64,000 nucleotides of DNA, taken from assembly GCF_042659465.1 (NCBI RefSeq), contig NZ_JBHSSW010000012.1:1-64000 (forward strand). Reading direction: 5' to 3'. Below, piece by piece: positions 27,881 through 37,049 of the stretch (positions are counted from its first letter, which is position 1; every line of letters begins with the position of its first letter). Source of the stretch: Ponticaulis profundi (GTDB lineage: Bacteria > Pseudomonadota > Alphaproteobacteria > Caulobacterales > Hyphomonadaceae). The notes beneath the pieces were generated by a model. That model searched no databases and was not told the DNA's origin. It was given only the letters and a program-made list of their open reading frames with translations. Made by a program: the position numbers and the translations under genes.

Positions 27881-29080
27881 TTAGGCGCGTTCGAAAATAG
27901 CAGCCATGCCCTGTCCGCCGCCAATGCACATGGTCTCGAGACCGTACTGAACACCGCGCCGGTTCATCTCATGAAGCAGCGTTGTCATGATCCGCGTGCC
28001 TGTCGCGCCAACCGGGTGGCCAAGCGAAATGCCTGAGCCATTCACGTTCAGTTTGTCCTGATAGTCATTCCATTCGAGCGCTTTCAGGCAAGACAGAACC
28101 TGAACTGCGAAGGCCTCGTTGATTTCGACAAGCCCCATATCCTTGAGCGACAGGCCTGCCTTTTGCATCACTTTTTGCGTTGCTGGCACAGGACCAATAC
28201 CCATACGGGAGGGCTCACAACCAACTGCAGACCAGCCAACCAGATAGGCGAGGGGCTCAAGGCCGAGCTCTTTGGCTTTTTCTTCAGAAACGATCAGGCA
28301 TGCGGCCGCAGCATCATTTTGCTGCGCGGCGTTGCCGGCCGTCACGGTGCCGTCTTTAGCAATGGTGCGCAGCTTTGCCATGGCTTCCAGCGTGCTATCT
28401 GAGCGAACGCCTTCATCCTTGCTAAAGATGATCGGGTCACCTTTTCGCTGCGGGACAGCGACTGGTACGATTTCGTTGGCAAATTTGTCGTCAGCTTGTG
28501 CTTTCGCCGCATTCTGATGGCTACGGATAGCAAAGGCATCCGCTTCTTCGCGGGAAATGCCGTAATCCTTTGCGAGATTTTCAGCAGTCTCGATCATGCC
28601 GGAAATGTAACCAAAGCGCTCGACGGGTTGTGAGCGCTCGCGGCCCCGATCCAGGCGATCATAAAGGGTGGCATTGCCTGCGCGTGATCCCCAGCGCTGC
28701 GTTGTCGAATAGTATTCGATATTCGACATGCTTTCGACACCTCCTGCCAGAACGACGTCACATGCGCCGGACTGAACCATCATGGCCGCCGTCACAATCG
28801 ACTGAAGTCCGCCGCCGCAACGGCGGTCCAGCTGTATGCCGGGCACCTCAATCGGCAGCCCAGCGGCGAGCGCAATCCAGCGTCCGACGCAAGGTGTTTC
28901 ACTATTCGCATAAGACTGAGCAAAGACGACGTCTTCAATGAGCGCAGGATCGAGCTTGGTTTCTTCCAGTACGGCTTTGACAACGGTTGAACCGAGCAAT
29001 TCCACAGGTGCGTCACGCAAGGACTTCCCGAAGCCACCCACGGCGGTTCGTTTCGGGCTGACAATAGCTGCTCGGCGCAT
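27881..29080 (-). CDS. Thiolase (acetyl-CoA C-acyltransferase)
   Basis: Thiolytic cleavage of 3-ketoacyl-CoA, or Claisen condensation, in the cytosol. The active-site nucleophile is Cys88 in RRCGGGLQS; the other signatures are NEAFAVQ, GHPVGATG and the C-terminal Cys in CIGGGQGMA. The 399-residue length is normal. AGAGAGGA precedes the ATG. It is the first gene of a two-gene unit with the CoA-transferase. The 288-nt region upstream carries one of three copies of a shared 25-bp site, suggesting IclR control. Confidence 0.95.
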   Translation of the reverse strand: MRRAAIVSPKRTAVGGFGKSLRDAPVELLGSTVVKAVLEETKLDPALIEDVVFAQSYANSETPCVGRWIALAAGLPIEVPGIQLDRRCGGGLQSIVTAAMMVQSGACDVVLAGGVESMSNIEYYSTTQRWGSRAGNATLYDRLDRGRERSQPVERFGYISGMIETAENLAKDYGISREEADAFAIRSHQNAAKAQADDKFANEIVPVAVPQRKGDPIIFSKDEGVRSDSTLEAMAKLRTIAKDGTVTAGNAAQQNDAAAACLIVSEEKAKELGLEPLAYLVGWSAVGCEPSRMGIGPVPATQKVMQKAGLSLKDMGLVEINEAFAVQVLSCLKALEWNDYQDKLNVNGSGISLGHPVGATGTRIMTTLLHEMNRRGVQYGLETMCIGGGQGMAAIFERA

Positions 29081-29270
29081 GGCTCAATCCTCTCTATGAA
29101 CCTCCCGCCGTTATCGGGCAAAAGGCTTCGTTATCGTCTGCAAGAAGAGCGAAGTGGAAGTTGAGCTGGCCATTTACCGACATTGCATTGTCGGAAGGCT
29201 TGCTGTCGCGATCCTCCCCGTCTCCTTTCCGGAGTTTCTTTTTGGGATGGCTATCATGCGAAAACGCTGG

Positions 29271-29295
29271 CCGCAATACCGCAGAGTAAAATCTT
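29271..29295 (-). promoter_or_regulatory. Candidate IclR operator, copy 1 (upstream of thiolase)
   Basis: The minus strand reads through CTCTGCGGTATTGCGGCC here, 190 nt upstream of the thiolase start. 23 of 25 positions match copy 2 (30595-30619), and orientation relative to the downstream gene is the same. It contains a TGCGG direct repeat (TGCGG-TAT-TGCGG). The rest of the 29081-29368 gap shows nothing else that I recognise. Confidence 0.6.
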
Positions 29296-29368
29296 TGTTG
29301 CGGCTAGCGAAAGCTTGTGGAGTCCTCGCGTGGTCAGCCTGAGCACCCGAGGCGCTCGTTAAAATCAA

Positions 29369-30202
29369 CTATCGAAGTGTCTGAGCGATATGAACGAGGC
29401 GTGGGCCGTACTGGTTCTCCATCTCCTCGATAGAGCTGTTATAGACGGGGGCGCCGCAATTGAGTCCGAGATAGGTTTCGTGGCGACGATCATAAATCGG
29501 AACTGCGACGGTTCGGACGTTCGGGCGCCATTCTCCGTCCACCAGGCAAAAGCCGCGCGTGTTGACCTCGTCTATGGATTTCAGAATGCGGTCCTTCAGT
29601 GCGGGCCAGTCAGCGCCGTAAAGGACAGACCAGCGATCGAACTTTTCATCGAGTTGGTCTTTGGGAAGTTTCGCGAGTACTGCGCGTCCGGTGGCTGTTT
29701 TGGCCATGGACACACGCGTACCAATATCGAGCAGGTGAGAATCCGAGGCTGTCGCTGTGTTTGCGGCGACGTAGATCATCATGTCGTCATCCGGCCAGGC
29801 GAGCGCGACTGAGGCGCGAGAGATATTGGCAAGCTCCTGCATCTGGCCTTGTGCGAGCTGGCGAATATGCAGATTTCCCAGGACGGAATAGCTTAGCGAT
29901 AAGAGCCGCGGGCTTGGGAAGTACTTCCGAGACGCGTCTTTCTTTAGATAGCCGAGTTCAGTCAGGGTGTAGGTGATACGTGTCACGGTCGCCTTGCTGA
30001 TGCCTGACCGTTCCGACAATTCATTGTTTCCAAGCGCGCCATGGCCGGGCCGAAACGCCTGGAGAAGTTTTAAAGTCCGCGCAACAGACCAGATGAACTT
30101 TCGATCGTTCTCATATTTCTCTTCAAGTTCAGAAAATGATTCGTATTGGCGTGCCTCTGGCGAACGTTTATCTTTAATTTTTGACGTCTGCGCCTCTGAC
30201 AT
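29369..30202 (-). CDS. IclR-family transcriptional regulator
   Basis: Winged-helix DNA-binding domain at about residues 38-100 (SVARTLKLLQAF... LSERSGISKATVTRITYTLTELGYL), then the IclR effector-binding domain (GTRVSMAKTATGRAVLA, VNTRGFCLVDGEWRPNVRTVAVPI). Length 277, typical. An AAGGGG site lies 10 nt before the ATG. It sits between the thiolase operon and the divergent acyl-CoA dehydrogenase, so it is the natural regulator of both. Shared 25-bp sites upstream of three neighbouring genes support this. The effector is probably a pathway acid or CoA ester; not determinable here. Confidence 0.92.
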   Translation of the reverse strand: MSEAQTSKIKDKRSPEARQYESFSELEEKYENDRKFIWSVARTLKLLQAFRPGHGALGNNELSERSGISKATVTRITYTLTELGYLKKDASRKYFPSPRLLSLSYSVLGNLHIRQLAQGQMQELANISRASVALAWPDDDMMIYVAANTATASDSHLLDIGTRVSMAKTATGRAVLAKLPKDQLDEKFDRWSVLYGADWPALKDRILKSIDEVNTRGFCLVDGEWRPNVRTVAVPIYDRRHETYLGLNCGAPVYNSSIEEMENQYGPRLVHIAQTLR

Positions 30203-30854
30203 CTTGCGAGATCCCCTTCAATGCTGCCTCTATAAAGTCAGCTTTCTATCGATTTGGTGGTCGTTTATCGTCGACATCTTGCTATTCTGAATGCGTCGAG
30301 CGTTTCTCCCCGCAAACATTCTGACAATGACAGCACAACTACACAAGCAATTTTGTAATTTTAAACACGCACGGCAAAAAAGAAATTTTGTCAGGCGAAA
30401 CTGATCTGCGCGGCCTCGTTAGCTTCGCTGGCTGTCTGCTCGTCGCTGAACTGCTTCATAGAACAATGCCTTCACCGCGCTCATTAGAGCAGGTGATCCT
30501 CACGCGCTCAAGCGGGACAAGATCTCCGCAATAACAGATAGCCATTTAGGCGTGTATCTCCAGTGCAACATCGTGCATCGAATAAAATGAAATAAAAATT
30601 TTGCTCTGCGGTATTGCGGCCGACTGCTTTCGAAGCTACCAAGGCAAAAAAAATTGGGGAGTTGAAACTGGAAAACCGAAAATCGGCTGTCTGAAAGCCG
30701 GTGGTTTCCGTTCCAAACACCGAACGCATTTCAGGAAACGCGTGGCCAAGGCGCTAGCTGCCGCGCCTCGCAGGACCTGACAGATGAGCACCGGACCGAA
30801 ACGAGCTGCCGTGAGGCATCTCTTTCGGCAAAATGGAGTGAGAAGGTAGTAGCT
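30203..30854. other. 652-nt divergent intergenic region, IclR gene / acyl-CoA dehydrogenase
   Basis: AT-rich compared with its neighbours and without a credible gene. It holds the candidate IclR operator at 30595-30619. It also holds a nested inverted repeat at about 30671-30709: outer arms GGAAAACC / GGTTTCC, inner arms CGGCT / AGCCG. The repeat could fold in the leader RNA of the dehydrogenase gene. Short frames on both strands here are antisense to, or run into, real genes and lack ribosome sites. Confidence 0.6.
30595..30619 (+). promoter_or_regulatory. Candidate IclR operator, copy 2 (upstream of acyl-CoA dehydrogenase)
   Basis: A run of A and T followed by GCTCTGCGGTATTGCGG, 235 nt before the dehydrogenase start, in the same orientation relative to its gene as copies 1 and 3. 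Confidence 0.6.
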
Positions 30855-32024
30855 ATGAGCAATCCTGGAATTGACGACGATATTTTCCAACAACTGCTGG
30901 ATACGGTCGATCGATATACGCGCGAGCGTCTCATTCCTGCCGAGGAGCAGGTCGAAGAGAATGACGAAATCCCTGAGGAGATTGTTCAGGAAATTCGTGA
31001 GCTCGGTCTTTTCGGCATTTCCATTCCGGAAGAATATGGCGGGATCGGCCTTAGCATGAGTCAGGAGACGCAGGTTCTTGAGAAGCTTTGCTATGCGTCG
31101 CTCGCTTTCCGTTCGCTGATTGGTACAACAGTTGGCATTGGCTCGCAGGGTATCGTTATGGACGGTACAGAAGAACAAAAGCAGATGATGCTGCCAAAGC
31201 TTGCGACTGGTGAGATTATCTCTTCCTTCGCGCTGACGGAGCCAGACAACGGATCGGATGCAGCTCATATCAAGACGGTTGCGGTTCGCGACGGATCTGA
31301 CTTCGTCATCAACGGCACGAAGCGTTACATCACGAACGCATCTCGCGCAGGCATGTTTACGCTGCTTGCCCGGACAGATCCGGACAACAAAGGCGCGGGC
31401 GGCGTTTCCGCTTTCCTGCTGCCAGCTGACACGCCGGGCATTATGCTTGGCAAAACAGACAAGAAGATGGGGCAGCGTGGTACGCGCACCTGTGACGTTA
31501 TTCTGGAGAACGTAAGACTGCCGGAAACGGCAATCATCGGTGGTCCGGAGAATCTCAATAAGGGTTTCCGCACTGCGATGAAGGTGCTCGACCGTGGACG
31601 TATCCACTTGTCTGGCTGTGCCACAGGTACCTCGCAGCGCATGGTTGATCTGTCAGCGAAATATGCTGCTGAGCGTCAGCAGTTCGGCGTTCCAATCGGC
31701 CAGCATCAGCTTGTTCAGGGGCTTCTGGCGGATAGCCAGGTTGAGCTGCTTGCCATGCGCAGCCTGACGAAAACAGCTGCTGAGAAATATGATGCAGAAG
31801 GCAGTGCAGTTCTGGAAGCATCTGCAGCGAAGCTCTTCTCCAGTGAGGCGGCTGGTCGGATTGCGGACCGCGCGGTGCAGATTCATGGCGGTGCTGGCTA
31901 TATCGCGGAGTATCCGGTTGAGCGGCTTTATCGTGATGTGCGCCTACTGCGCATCTATGAGGGTACGACCCAGATTCAGCAGATGATCATTGCTCGCAAC
32001 ATGTTGAAAGCGGTCGCCTCTTAA
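30855..32024 (+). CDS. Acyl-CoA dehydrogenase (first of two)
   Basis: FAD-dependent alpha,beta-dehydrogenation of an acyl-CoA, passing electrons to ETF. The three ACAD domains are present: an N-terminal helical part, the FAD/substrate region FALTEPDNGSD with NGTKRYITNA, and a C-terminal helical domain with the catalytic Glu369 in RIYEGTTQIQQ and the FAD-binding QIHGGAGYIAEYPVERLYRD. Length 389, normal. An AAGGTAG-type site precedes the ATG. It lies 96 nt upstream of the SDR gene in the same direction and divergent from the IclR regulator. Substrate chain not determined. Confidence 0.93.
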   Translation: MSNPGIDDDIFQQLLDTVDRYTRERLIPAEEQVEENDEIPEEIVQEIRELGLFGISIPEEYGGIGLSMSQETQVLEKLCYASLAFRSLIGTTVGIGSQGIVMDGTEEQKQMMLPKLATGEIISSFALTEPDNGSDAAHIKTVAVRDGSDFVINGTKRYITNASRAGMFTLLARTDPDNKGAGGVSAFLLPADTPGIMLGKTDKKMGQRGTRTCDVILENVRLPETAIIGGPENLNKGFRTAMKVLDRGRIHLSGCATGTSQRMVDLSAKYAAERQQFGVPIGQHQLVQGLLADSQVELLAMRSLTKTAAEKYDAEGSAVLEASAAKLFSSEAAGRIADRAVQIHGGAGYIAEYPVERLYRDVRLLRIYEGTTQIQQMIIARNMLKAVAS

Positions 32025-32063
32025 GCGCGCCTCTCTCGACACGAGTTCACAACAACACAGTCC

Positions 32064-32094
32064 CCCGGTTTCACGTTTCACGCGTGAAAGCGGG
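32064..32094 (+). other. Intercistronic hairpin
   Basis: Arms CCCGGTTTCACG and CCCGCTTTCACG (complemented) pair with one mismatch around a 7-nt loop, between the dehydrogenase and SDR genes. No T-run follows directly (AGGTCTTT), so it looks more like an RNA-processing or stabilising stem or weak attenuator than a full terminator. Confidence 0.5.
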
Positions 32095-32120
32095 AGGTCT
32101 TTATCCAGCGGAGACTTCAG

Positions 32121-33029
32121 ATGAATTTGGACGGAAAAGTCGTTCTCGTAACGGGCGCAGGTGGCGGCATCGGCAAAGCGCTGGCGATTGGTGCAGCGAA
32201 GGCCGGGGCTTCGGTCGTTGTAAACGATATCGGTGCAACCTTGTCCGGGACATCTGAAAATGTCGGCGCAGCACAAGCAGTTGTGAATGAAATCGAAGCG
32301 TTTGGTGGCAAGGCTGTCGCCAGCACCGATAGCGTCAGCGAGACAGAAGGCGCGGAAGGCATTGTGAAAACCGCAACGGATCGTTTCGGTCGTCTGGATG
32401 CCATCGTGAACAATGCGGGCATTCTGCGCGATGGTTTCTTCCACAAAATGTCGTTCGAGGACTTTGACGCTGTTATCAAGGTTCACCTCTACGGCTCCTT
32501 CAATGTAGCACGTGCTGCTGCGCCGGTTTTCCGGGAGCAGAATGGTGGATCGATGATCCACATGACATCGACTTCAGCCCTGATCGGTAACCTCGCTCAG
32601 GCAAATTACTCGGCCGCGAAGCTCGGCATCATGGCGCTGTCCAAGTCCATTGCGCTTGATATGCAGCGCTGGAATGTGCGCTCGAACTGCATTGCGCCGT
32701 TTGCGTGGAGCCGCATGACATCGAACATCAAGGCTGAAACGCCAGATCAGATGGAGCGTGTTGCCAAGCTGAAAGAGATGAAGCCGGAGAAGATTTCGCC
32801 GCTCGTCAATTATCTCGCATCAGATGACGGTAAAGACGTCAACGGGCAGGTCTTCTGTGTCCGGAACAATGAATTGTTCCTGATGAGTCAGGTGCGTCCG
32901 GTTCGTTCTGTGCAGATGTCAGACGGCTGGACCGAAGACAAAATTGCAAGTCATGCCATGCCCGCGCTGCGGTCCAGCTTCTTCCCGCTGGAAGTTTCAG
33001 CCGACGTCTTCTCGTGGGACCCGGTCTGA
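32121..33029 (+). CDS. Short-chain dehydrogenase, peroxisomal 3-hydroxyacyl-CoA dehydrogenase (17beta-HSD4)-like
   Basis: NAD(P)-dependent oxidation of a hydroxyacyl-CoA or related alcohol. The Rossmann motif TGAGGGIG lies near the N-terminus, followed by NNAG (NNAGILRD) and the catalytic Ser in MTSTSA, Tyr163 and Lys167 (NYSAAK). The GAGGGIGKALA, NDIGA and HLYGSFNVARAA stretches resemble the dehydrogenase unit of multifunctional enzyme type 2. A C-terminal extension of about 60 residues goes beyond the minimal SDR core. It follows the acyl-CoA dehydrogenase and probably supplies the third step of a beta-oxidation spiral that the thiolase finishes. Confidence 0.88.
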   Translation: MNLDGKVVLVTGAGGGIGKALAIGAAKAGASVVVNDIGATLSGTSENVGAAQAVVNEIEAFGGKAVASTDSVSETEGAEGIVKTATDRFGRLDAIVNNAGILRDGFFHKMSFEDFDAVIKVHLYGSFNVARAAAPVFREQNGGSMIHMTSTSALIGNLAQANYSAAKLGIMALSKSIALDMQRWNVRSNCIAPFAWSRMTSNIKAETPDQMERVAKLKEMKPEKISPLVNYLASDDGKDVNGQVFCVRNNELFLMSQVRPVRSVQMSDGWTEDKIASHAMPALRSSFFPLEVSADVFSWDPV

Positions 33030-33185
33030 TCAGTCAGGTCGGTTACCGAAAGACGTAAGCAAGTGGCTCTGCCGGATGCGCGTATTGGCGTGCGTTTGGC
33101 AGGCTACGCAAAGTGAAAAGGGAAAGAAACCGCACGCCGCAATTCGATAACAAAAGGCGATCTTCGAATTCCACTAAATACAATT

Positions 33186-33210
33186 AAAATTTCGCACAGC
33201 GATATTGCGG
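33186..33210 (+). promoter_or_regulatory. Candidate IclR operator, copy 3 (upstream of TonB receptor)
   Basis: A run of A and T followed by CGCACAGCGATATTGCGG. 21 of 25 positions match copy 2. It lies 93 nt before the receptor start, in the same orientation. It sits in the 274-nt gap between the SDR and receptor genes, which otherwise holds no gene. Confidence 0.55.
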
Positions 33211-33303
33211 TTTTATTTATAGCGTGCTACTCGACGTCCATAATGATCAACCTCGACGTTGATCTCTCGATAAAAGACTTAGTGTCATAGGGGAAAATTA
33301 GAC

Positions 33304-35709
33304 ATGAATCTGAAGTACCTCCGCGCCTGCACTGCGCTTGGCGCCATCCTGTTTGCCGTTCCAGCACTTGCTCAGGAGCAAGCATCGGAAGCAGGTTCTG
33401 AACCCGCTGAAGAAGTCGTTGAAGATGAGCGCGCCGTTCTGAATACGGTTCAGGTCTTCGCGCGTAAGCGTCAAGAATCGGTTCAGGATATTCCAGTCGT
33501 TGTTCAGGCTTTCGATGCTGGCACGCTCGAGCGCAACGCGGTTTCGACTATCGAAGACATTTCTTTCATGACACCGGGTCTGACGACCAACGTTCAGGGT
33601 AACAACGTTCAGAACGTTCTGAACATGCGCGGTATCGAGTCCGGTAACGTCGGCGTTGGCTTTGATCAGGCTGTTTCCGTCAACATTGACGGCGTTCAGT
33701 TCAGCAACTCCGAATTCCTGCGCGTCGGTCAGTTCGACCTGGAGCGTGCGGAAGTCCTGAAAGGCCCGCAGGCGCTTTACAACGGTAAGAACAGCACGGC
33801 CGGTATCATTGCTCTGAAAACGGCAGATCCGACCGACGAGCTCTATACAGAAATCAAAGCGGGTTATGCTTCAGGCGCAGACCGCTGGTTCGCTGAAGGC
33901 GTTTTGTCCGGACCGATTTCCGATACGGTCGGTGGTCGACTTGCCGTGTCATACACGGACGCCGACGGCTGGTGGGAAAACCAGGTTCCTGGTGTGGCTC
34001 ACAAGAAGCTTCCGAACTACAATGAAATGATTGCGCGCGGTACGCTGAAATTCGAGCCAACCGACAATTTTGATGCAACTGCCAAGCTGACCTACCACCG
34101 CAACCGCGGTGATGACCACGCGTATCAGGAGCTGGTTGAATGTACGCCCGCTGTTGAAACATGGTCTCCGTATTCTGATTGTAAGCTGAACGGCAAAGGC
34201 GCGTCTGTCGATCCGGATGCTCTGCCAGGTTTCGATCCTTCGCTCTCCCCATTGTGGCGCGATGAGCCGTACTCAGAGTACAACACGACCATTTTCAGCG
34301 TTGAAGCGAATTATGACATCAATGATGATCTGACTCTGTCCAGCGTCACCGGTTATAGCGACCTTGATAACCAGCGCTTCGACAACATCATTGTTGGCGG
34401 CACAATCCCGCTCATCACGCTCGGCGAAGCTCAGAAACAAGAGACTTTCTCTCAGGAGCTGCGCCTGTCCGGTACGTATGACCGCTTCAACTTTATGGTC
34501 GGCGCGTATTACGATGATCGTACGATCACACAGGATTCCGCTGTGGTCCTGGCTGGTGGCATCACGCCATTCAACACGCAGGAAATCACGGCCGATTCCT
34601 GGTCTGCTTTCGCTCAGTTCGAGTATGACGTAACCGACGAGTTCTCTGTGTCTGTTGGTGGTCGCTACACCGAGGAAGACAAGTCTTTCCGTGGTGTGAT
34701 GACTCAGGGCAACGGCTTTTCAGTCGGCGGTGTGCCGGTGAATGCGGGCGACCCATTCTTGATCGTCAATCCGGATATCAGCGCCGACGACTTCTCGCCC
34801 GAAATCACGCTGAGCTATAAGCCGCAGTCAAACATCAACCTGTTTGCGTCTTACAAGGAAGGCTTCAAGTCCGGCAGCTTCTCGATGTCTCAGACAGCTT
34901 CTCGCTTCCTGTCTGTCATTCCGACTGCAACGGACTTTGCGCCAGAAGAAGTTGATGGCTACGAGATCGGTGCGAAAACAGAATGGCTGGACAATCGGCT
35001 GCGTCTGAACCTCGTCTGGTTCGACTATGACTATTCTAACCTCCAGCTGTCTGCGTTCGATTCAGAGCTCCAGACAACACGTGTCTTTAATGCGGGTGCT
35101 GCAAAAACGCGCGGTATCGAATTTGAATCCATGTATATTCCGGAGAATTTCGACGCTCTGACACTGTCGGCCAACATCGCCTATCTCGACGCTTATTACG
35201 AAGAGTGGGACGCAGACTGTACGGCTTACCAGATCACGGTTGATCCTGCGGGCTGTAATGTCGACGTGGACAACAACCCTGCAACGGACGTTGGCGGTCT
35301 TCTTGCCGGAACGGGTTTTGAAGCTCAGGACCGTAATGGCGACGAACTGCGGAATGCTCCGGACTGGACGTTCCAGCTGGGCGCTGTCTATGACGAACGT
35401 CTGACCGAAACGCTCCGCATCCGTGCGAACGGTGCAGCGGTCTGGACGGACGAGCACAATGCTGACCCGATCGGCGATCCGCTCATGGTCAATGATGCAC
35501 ATTGGAAGCTCAACCTCGGTGTGGGCATCTATGCAGATGACGACAGCTGGGCGCTCGACCTGATTGCGCGCAACATCACAGATGAGCGCATCTATAACTG
35601 GGGCCAGACTGCGCCTCTGGGTGGACGCCGTGCGTACGCTGTATCGCCGAATCCACCACGTGACGTCATGATCCGACTGACAGTTCGTCCATCAGAAATG
35701 ATGAAATAA
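33304..35709 (+). CDS. TonB-dependent receptor of the catabolic cluster
   Basis: Outer-membrane uptake channel. The signal peptide ends in VPALAQEQ; an acidic linker, the TonB-box region (LNTVQVFARKR) and a plug domain (SVQDIPVVVQAF, ISFMTPGL, MRGIESG, VLKGPQALYNGKNSTAGII) follow. The barrel is about 600 residues long (VSVGGRYTEEDKSF, FASYKEGFKSGSFS). Plug and barrel resemble the receptors often found beside catabolic genes for hydrophobic carbon sources rather than siderophore receptors. The C-terminus is atypical: after the last strand (VMIRLTVRP) it ends SEMMK rather than in an aromatic residue. It is preceded by a candidate IclR site and followed by a terminator. Confidence 0.92.
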   Translation: MNLKYLRACTALGAILFAVPALAQEQASEAGSEPAEEVVEDERAVLNTVQVFARKRQESVQDIPVVVQAFDAGTLERNAVSTIEDISFMTPGLTTNVQGNNVQNVLNMRGIESGNVGVGFDQAVSVNIDGVQFSNSEFLRVGQFDLERAEVLKGPQALYNGKNSTAGIIALKTADPTDELYTEIKAGYASGADRWFAEGVLSGPISDTVGGRLAVSYTDADGWWENQVPGVAHKKLPNYNEMIARGTLKFEPTDNFDATAKLTYHRNRGDDHAYQELVECTPAVETWSPYSDCKLNGKGASVDPDALPGFDPSLSPLWRDEPYSEYNTTIFSVEANYDINDDLTLSSVTGYSDLDNQRFDNIIVGGTIPLITLGEAQKQETFSQELRLSGTYDRFNFMVGAYYDDRTITQDSAVVLAGGITPFNTQEITADSWSAFAQFEYDVTDEFSVSVGGRYTEEDKSFRGVMTQGNGFSVGGVPVNAGDPFLIVNPDISADDFSPEITLSYKPQSNINLFASYKEGFKSGSFSMSQTASRFLSVIPTATDFAPEEVDGYEIGAKTEWLDNRLRLNLVWFDYDYSNLQLSAFDSELQTTRVFNAGAAKTRGIEFESMYIPENFDALTLSANIAYLDAYYEEWDADCTAYQITVDPAGCNVDVDNNPATDVGGLLAGTGFEAQDRNGDELRNAPDWTFQLGAVYDERLTETLRIRANGAAVWTDEHNADPIGDPLMVNDAHWKLNLGVGIYADDDSWALDLIARNITDERIYNWGQTAPLGGRRAYAVSPNPPRDVMIRLTVRPSEMMK

Positions 35710-35727
35710 GTTCCTCCCTGACTGCAT

Positions 35728-35768
35728 AGAGGGTCTTCCTGTCCTGCTGGGAGACCCTCTGCTTTTTT
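35728..35768 (+). terminator. Rho-independent terminator after the TonB receptor gene
   Basis: A 9-bp perfect stem (AGAGGGTCT / AGACCCTCT) with a 15-nt loop is followed by GC and six T. Confidence 0.9.
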
Positions 35769-35885
35769 AGGGTGAAACGACATGAAGATGACATTCGAAG
35801 GATAGCTCAACGTCTGGCTGGCTAGGAAGATTGGATCAGAAAGCATACGATTTTCGAAGCAGCCAAACTGACAGGAGAATCAAAG

Positions 35886-37049
35886 TTGAAGACCAGCGCA
35901 CCTGATACACACAATGAACTTCGCGAAGCCCTCCGCTCACTCTGCGCAGAGTTTCCTGCTGAGTATCATCGCAAGCACGGCGCGGCTGAAACCTATCCTG
36001 AAGAGTTTATTGATGCGCTGACAAGCGCTGGCTGGCTGGCGGCGATGATCCCGGAGGAATTCGGTGGATCTGGTCTTGGCCTGACAGAAGCTTCCATTGT
36101 TATGGAAGAAATCAATCGCAATGGTGGCAACGCCGGACATTGTCACGGTCAGATGTACAATATGGGTACGCTTCTGCGCCACGGATCGGCGGCACAAAAA
36201 GAGCTCTACCTGCCGAAAATCGCGTCCGGCGAGCTGCGCTTGCAGTCGATGGCTGTCACCGAGCCAACAACCGGCACAGACACCACGAAGCTGAAAACAA
36301 CAGCCGTCAAAAAGGGCGATCGTTACGTTGTTAACGGTCAGAAGGTCTGGATCAGCCGGGTTCAGCATTCCGATCTGATGATCCTGCTTGCGCGGACAAC
36401 GCCGCTAAGCGAGGTGAAGCGGAAATCGGAAGGTCTGTCTGTCTTTATCGTTGAGCTGAAAGATGCGCTCGGCAAAGGCATGGAAATCAAGCCGATTGAC
36501 AACATGGTCGGCCACGAAACCAACGAAGTCTTCTTCGATGAGCTGGAAATCCCTGCGGAAAACCTGATTGGTGAAGAAGGCAAAGGCTTCCGTTACATTC
36601 TGGATGGTCTGAATGCGGAGCGTACGCTGATTGCCGCAGAATGCATCGGTGACGGCTACTGGTTCATTGATCGCGCTGTCGGTTACGCGACAGATCGCGT
36701 CGTTTTCAATCGTCCGATTGGGCAGAACCAGGGCGTTCAGTTCCCGGTTGCGCGCGCTTTCGTCGATATTGAAGCGGCCAATCTGATGCGTTTCGAGGCC
36801 TGCCGTCGCTACGATGCCAATGAAGACTGTGGCGCTCAGGCCAACATGGCGAAACTGCTGGCAGCAGACGCAAGCTGGAAGGCCGCCAATGAGTGTCTGC
36901 AGGTGCATGGCGGATTTGGTTTCGCTCAGGAGTATGATGTTGAGCGTAAATTCCGCGAAACACGCCTCTATCAGGTTGCACCGATCTCAACCAACCTGAT
37001 CCTGTCATACGTCGCCGAGCATATTCTCGGACTGCCGCGGTCATTCTAA
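35886..37049 (+). CDS. Acyl-CoA dehydrogenase family protein (second)
   Basis: FAD-dependent dehydrogenase of 387 residues with MAVTEPTTGTD, NGQKVWISR and the FAD-binding QVHGGFGFAQEYDVERKFRETRLY. Where classical enzymes carry the catalytic Glu (YEGT), this protein reads LYQVAPIS, so the base must lie elsewhere or the substrate differs. It starts with TTG; AGGAGA 7 nt upstream makes that start convincing and no nearby ATG fits. Its stop overlaps the next ATG (TAATG), and a three-gene coupled operon with a CitE-like lyase and a MaoC/FAS1-like hydratase follows. The same three families occur together in the itaconate-degradation region of Pseudomonas aeruginosa. Confidence 0.88.
   Translation: MKTSAPDTHNELREALRSLCAEFPAEYHRKHGAAETYPEEFIDALTSAGWLAAMIPEEFGGSGLGLTEASIVMEEINRNGGNAGHCHGQMYNMGTLLRHGSAAQKELYLPKIASGELRLQSMAVTEPTTGTDTTKLKTTAVKKGDRYVVNGQKVWISRVQHSDLMILLARTTPLSEVKRKSEGLSVFIVELKDALGKGMEIKPIDNMVGHETNEVFFDELEIPAENLIGEEGKGFRYILDGLNAERTLIAAECIGDGYWFIDRAVGYATDRVVFNRPIGQNQGVQFPVARAFVDIEAANLMRFEACRRYDANEDCGAQANMAKLLAADASWKAANECLQVHGGFGFAQEYDVERKFRETRLYQVAPISTNLILSYVAEHILGLPRSF

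Noticed and set aside
30636..31607. A 323-codon minus-strand frame overlapping the first acyl-CoA dehydrogenase
   Set aside because: Antisense to a clear gene, with a composition rich in Cys/Arg/His typical of shadows, and no ribosome site or domain.
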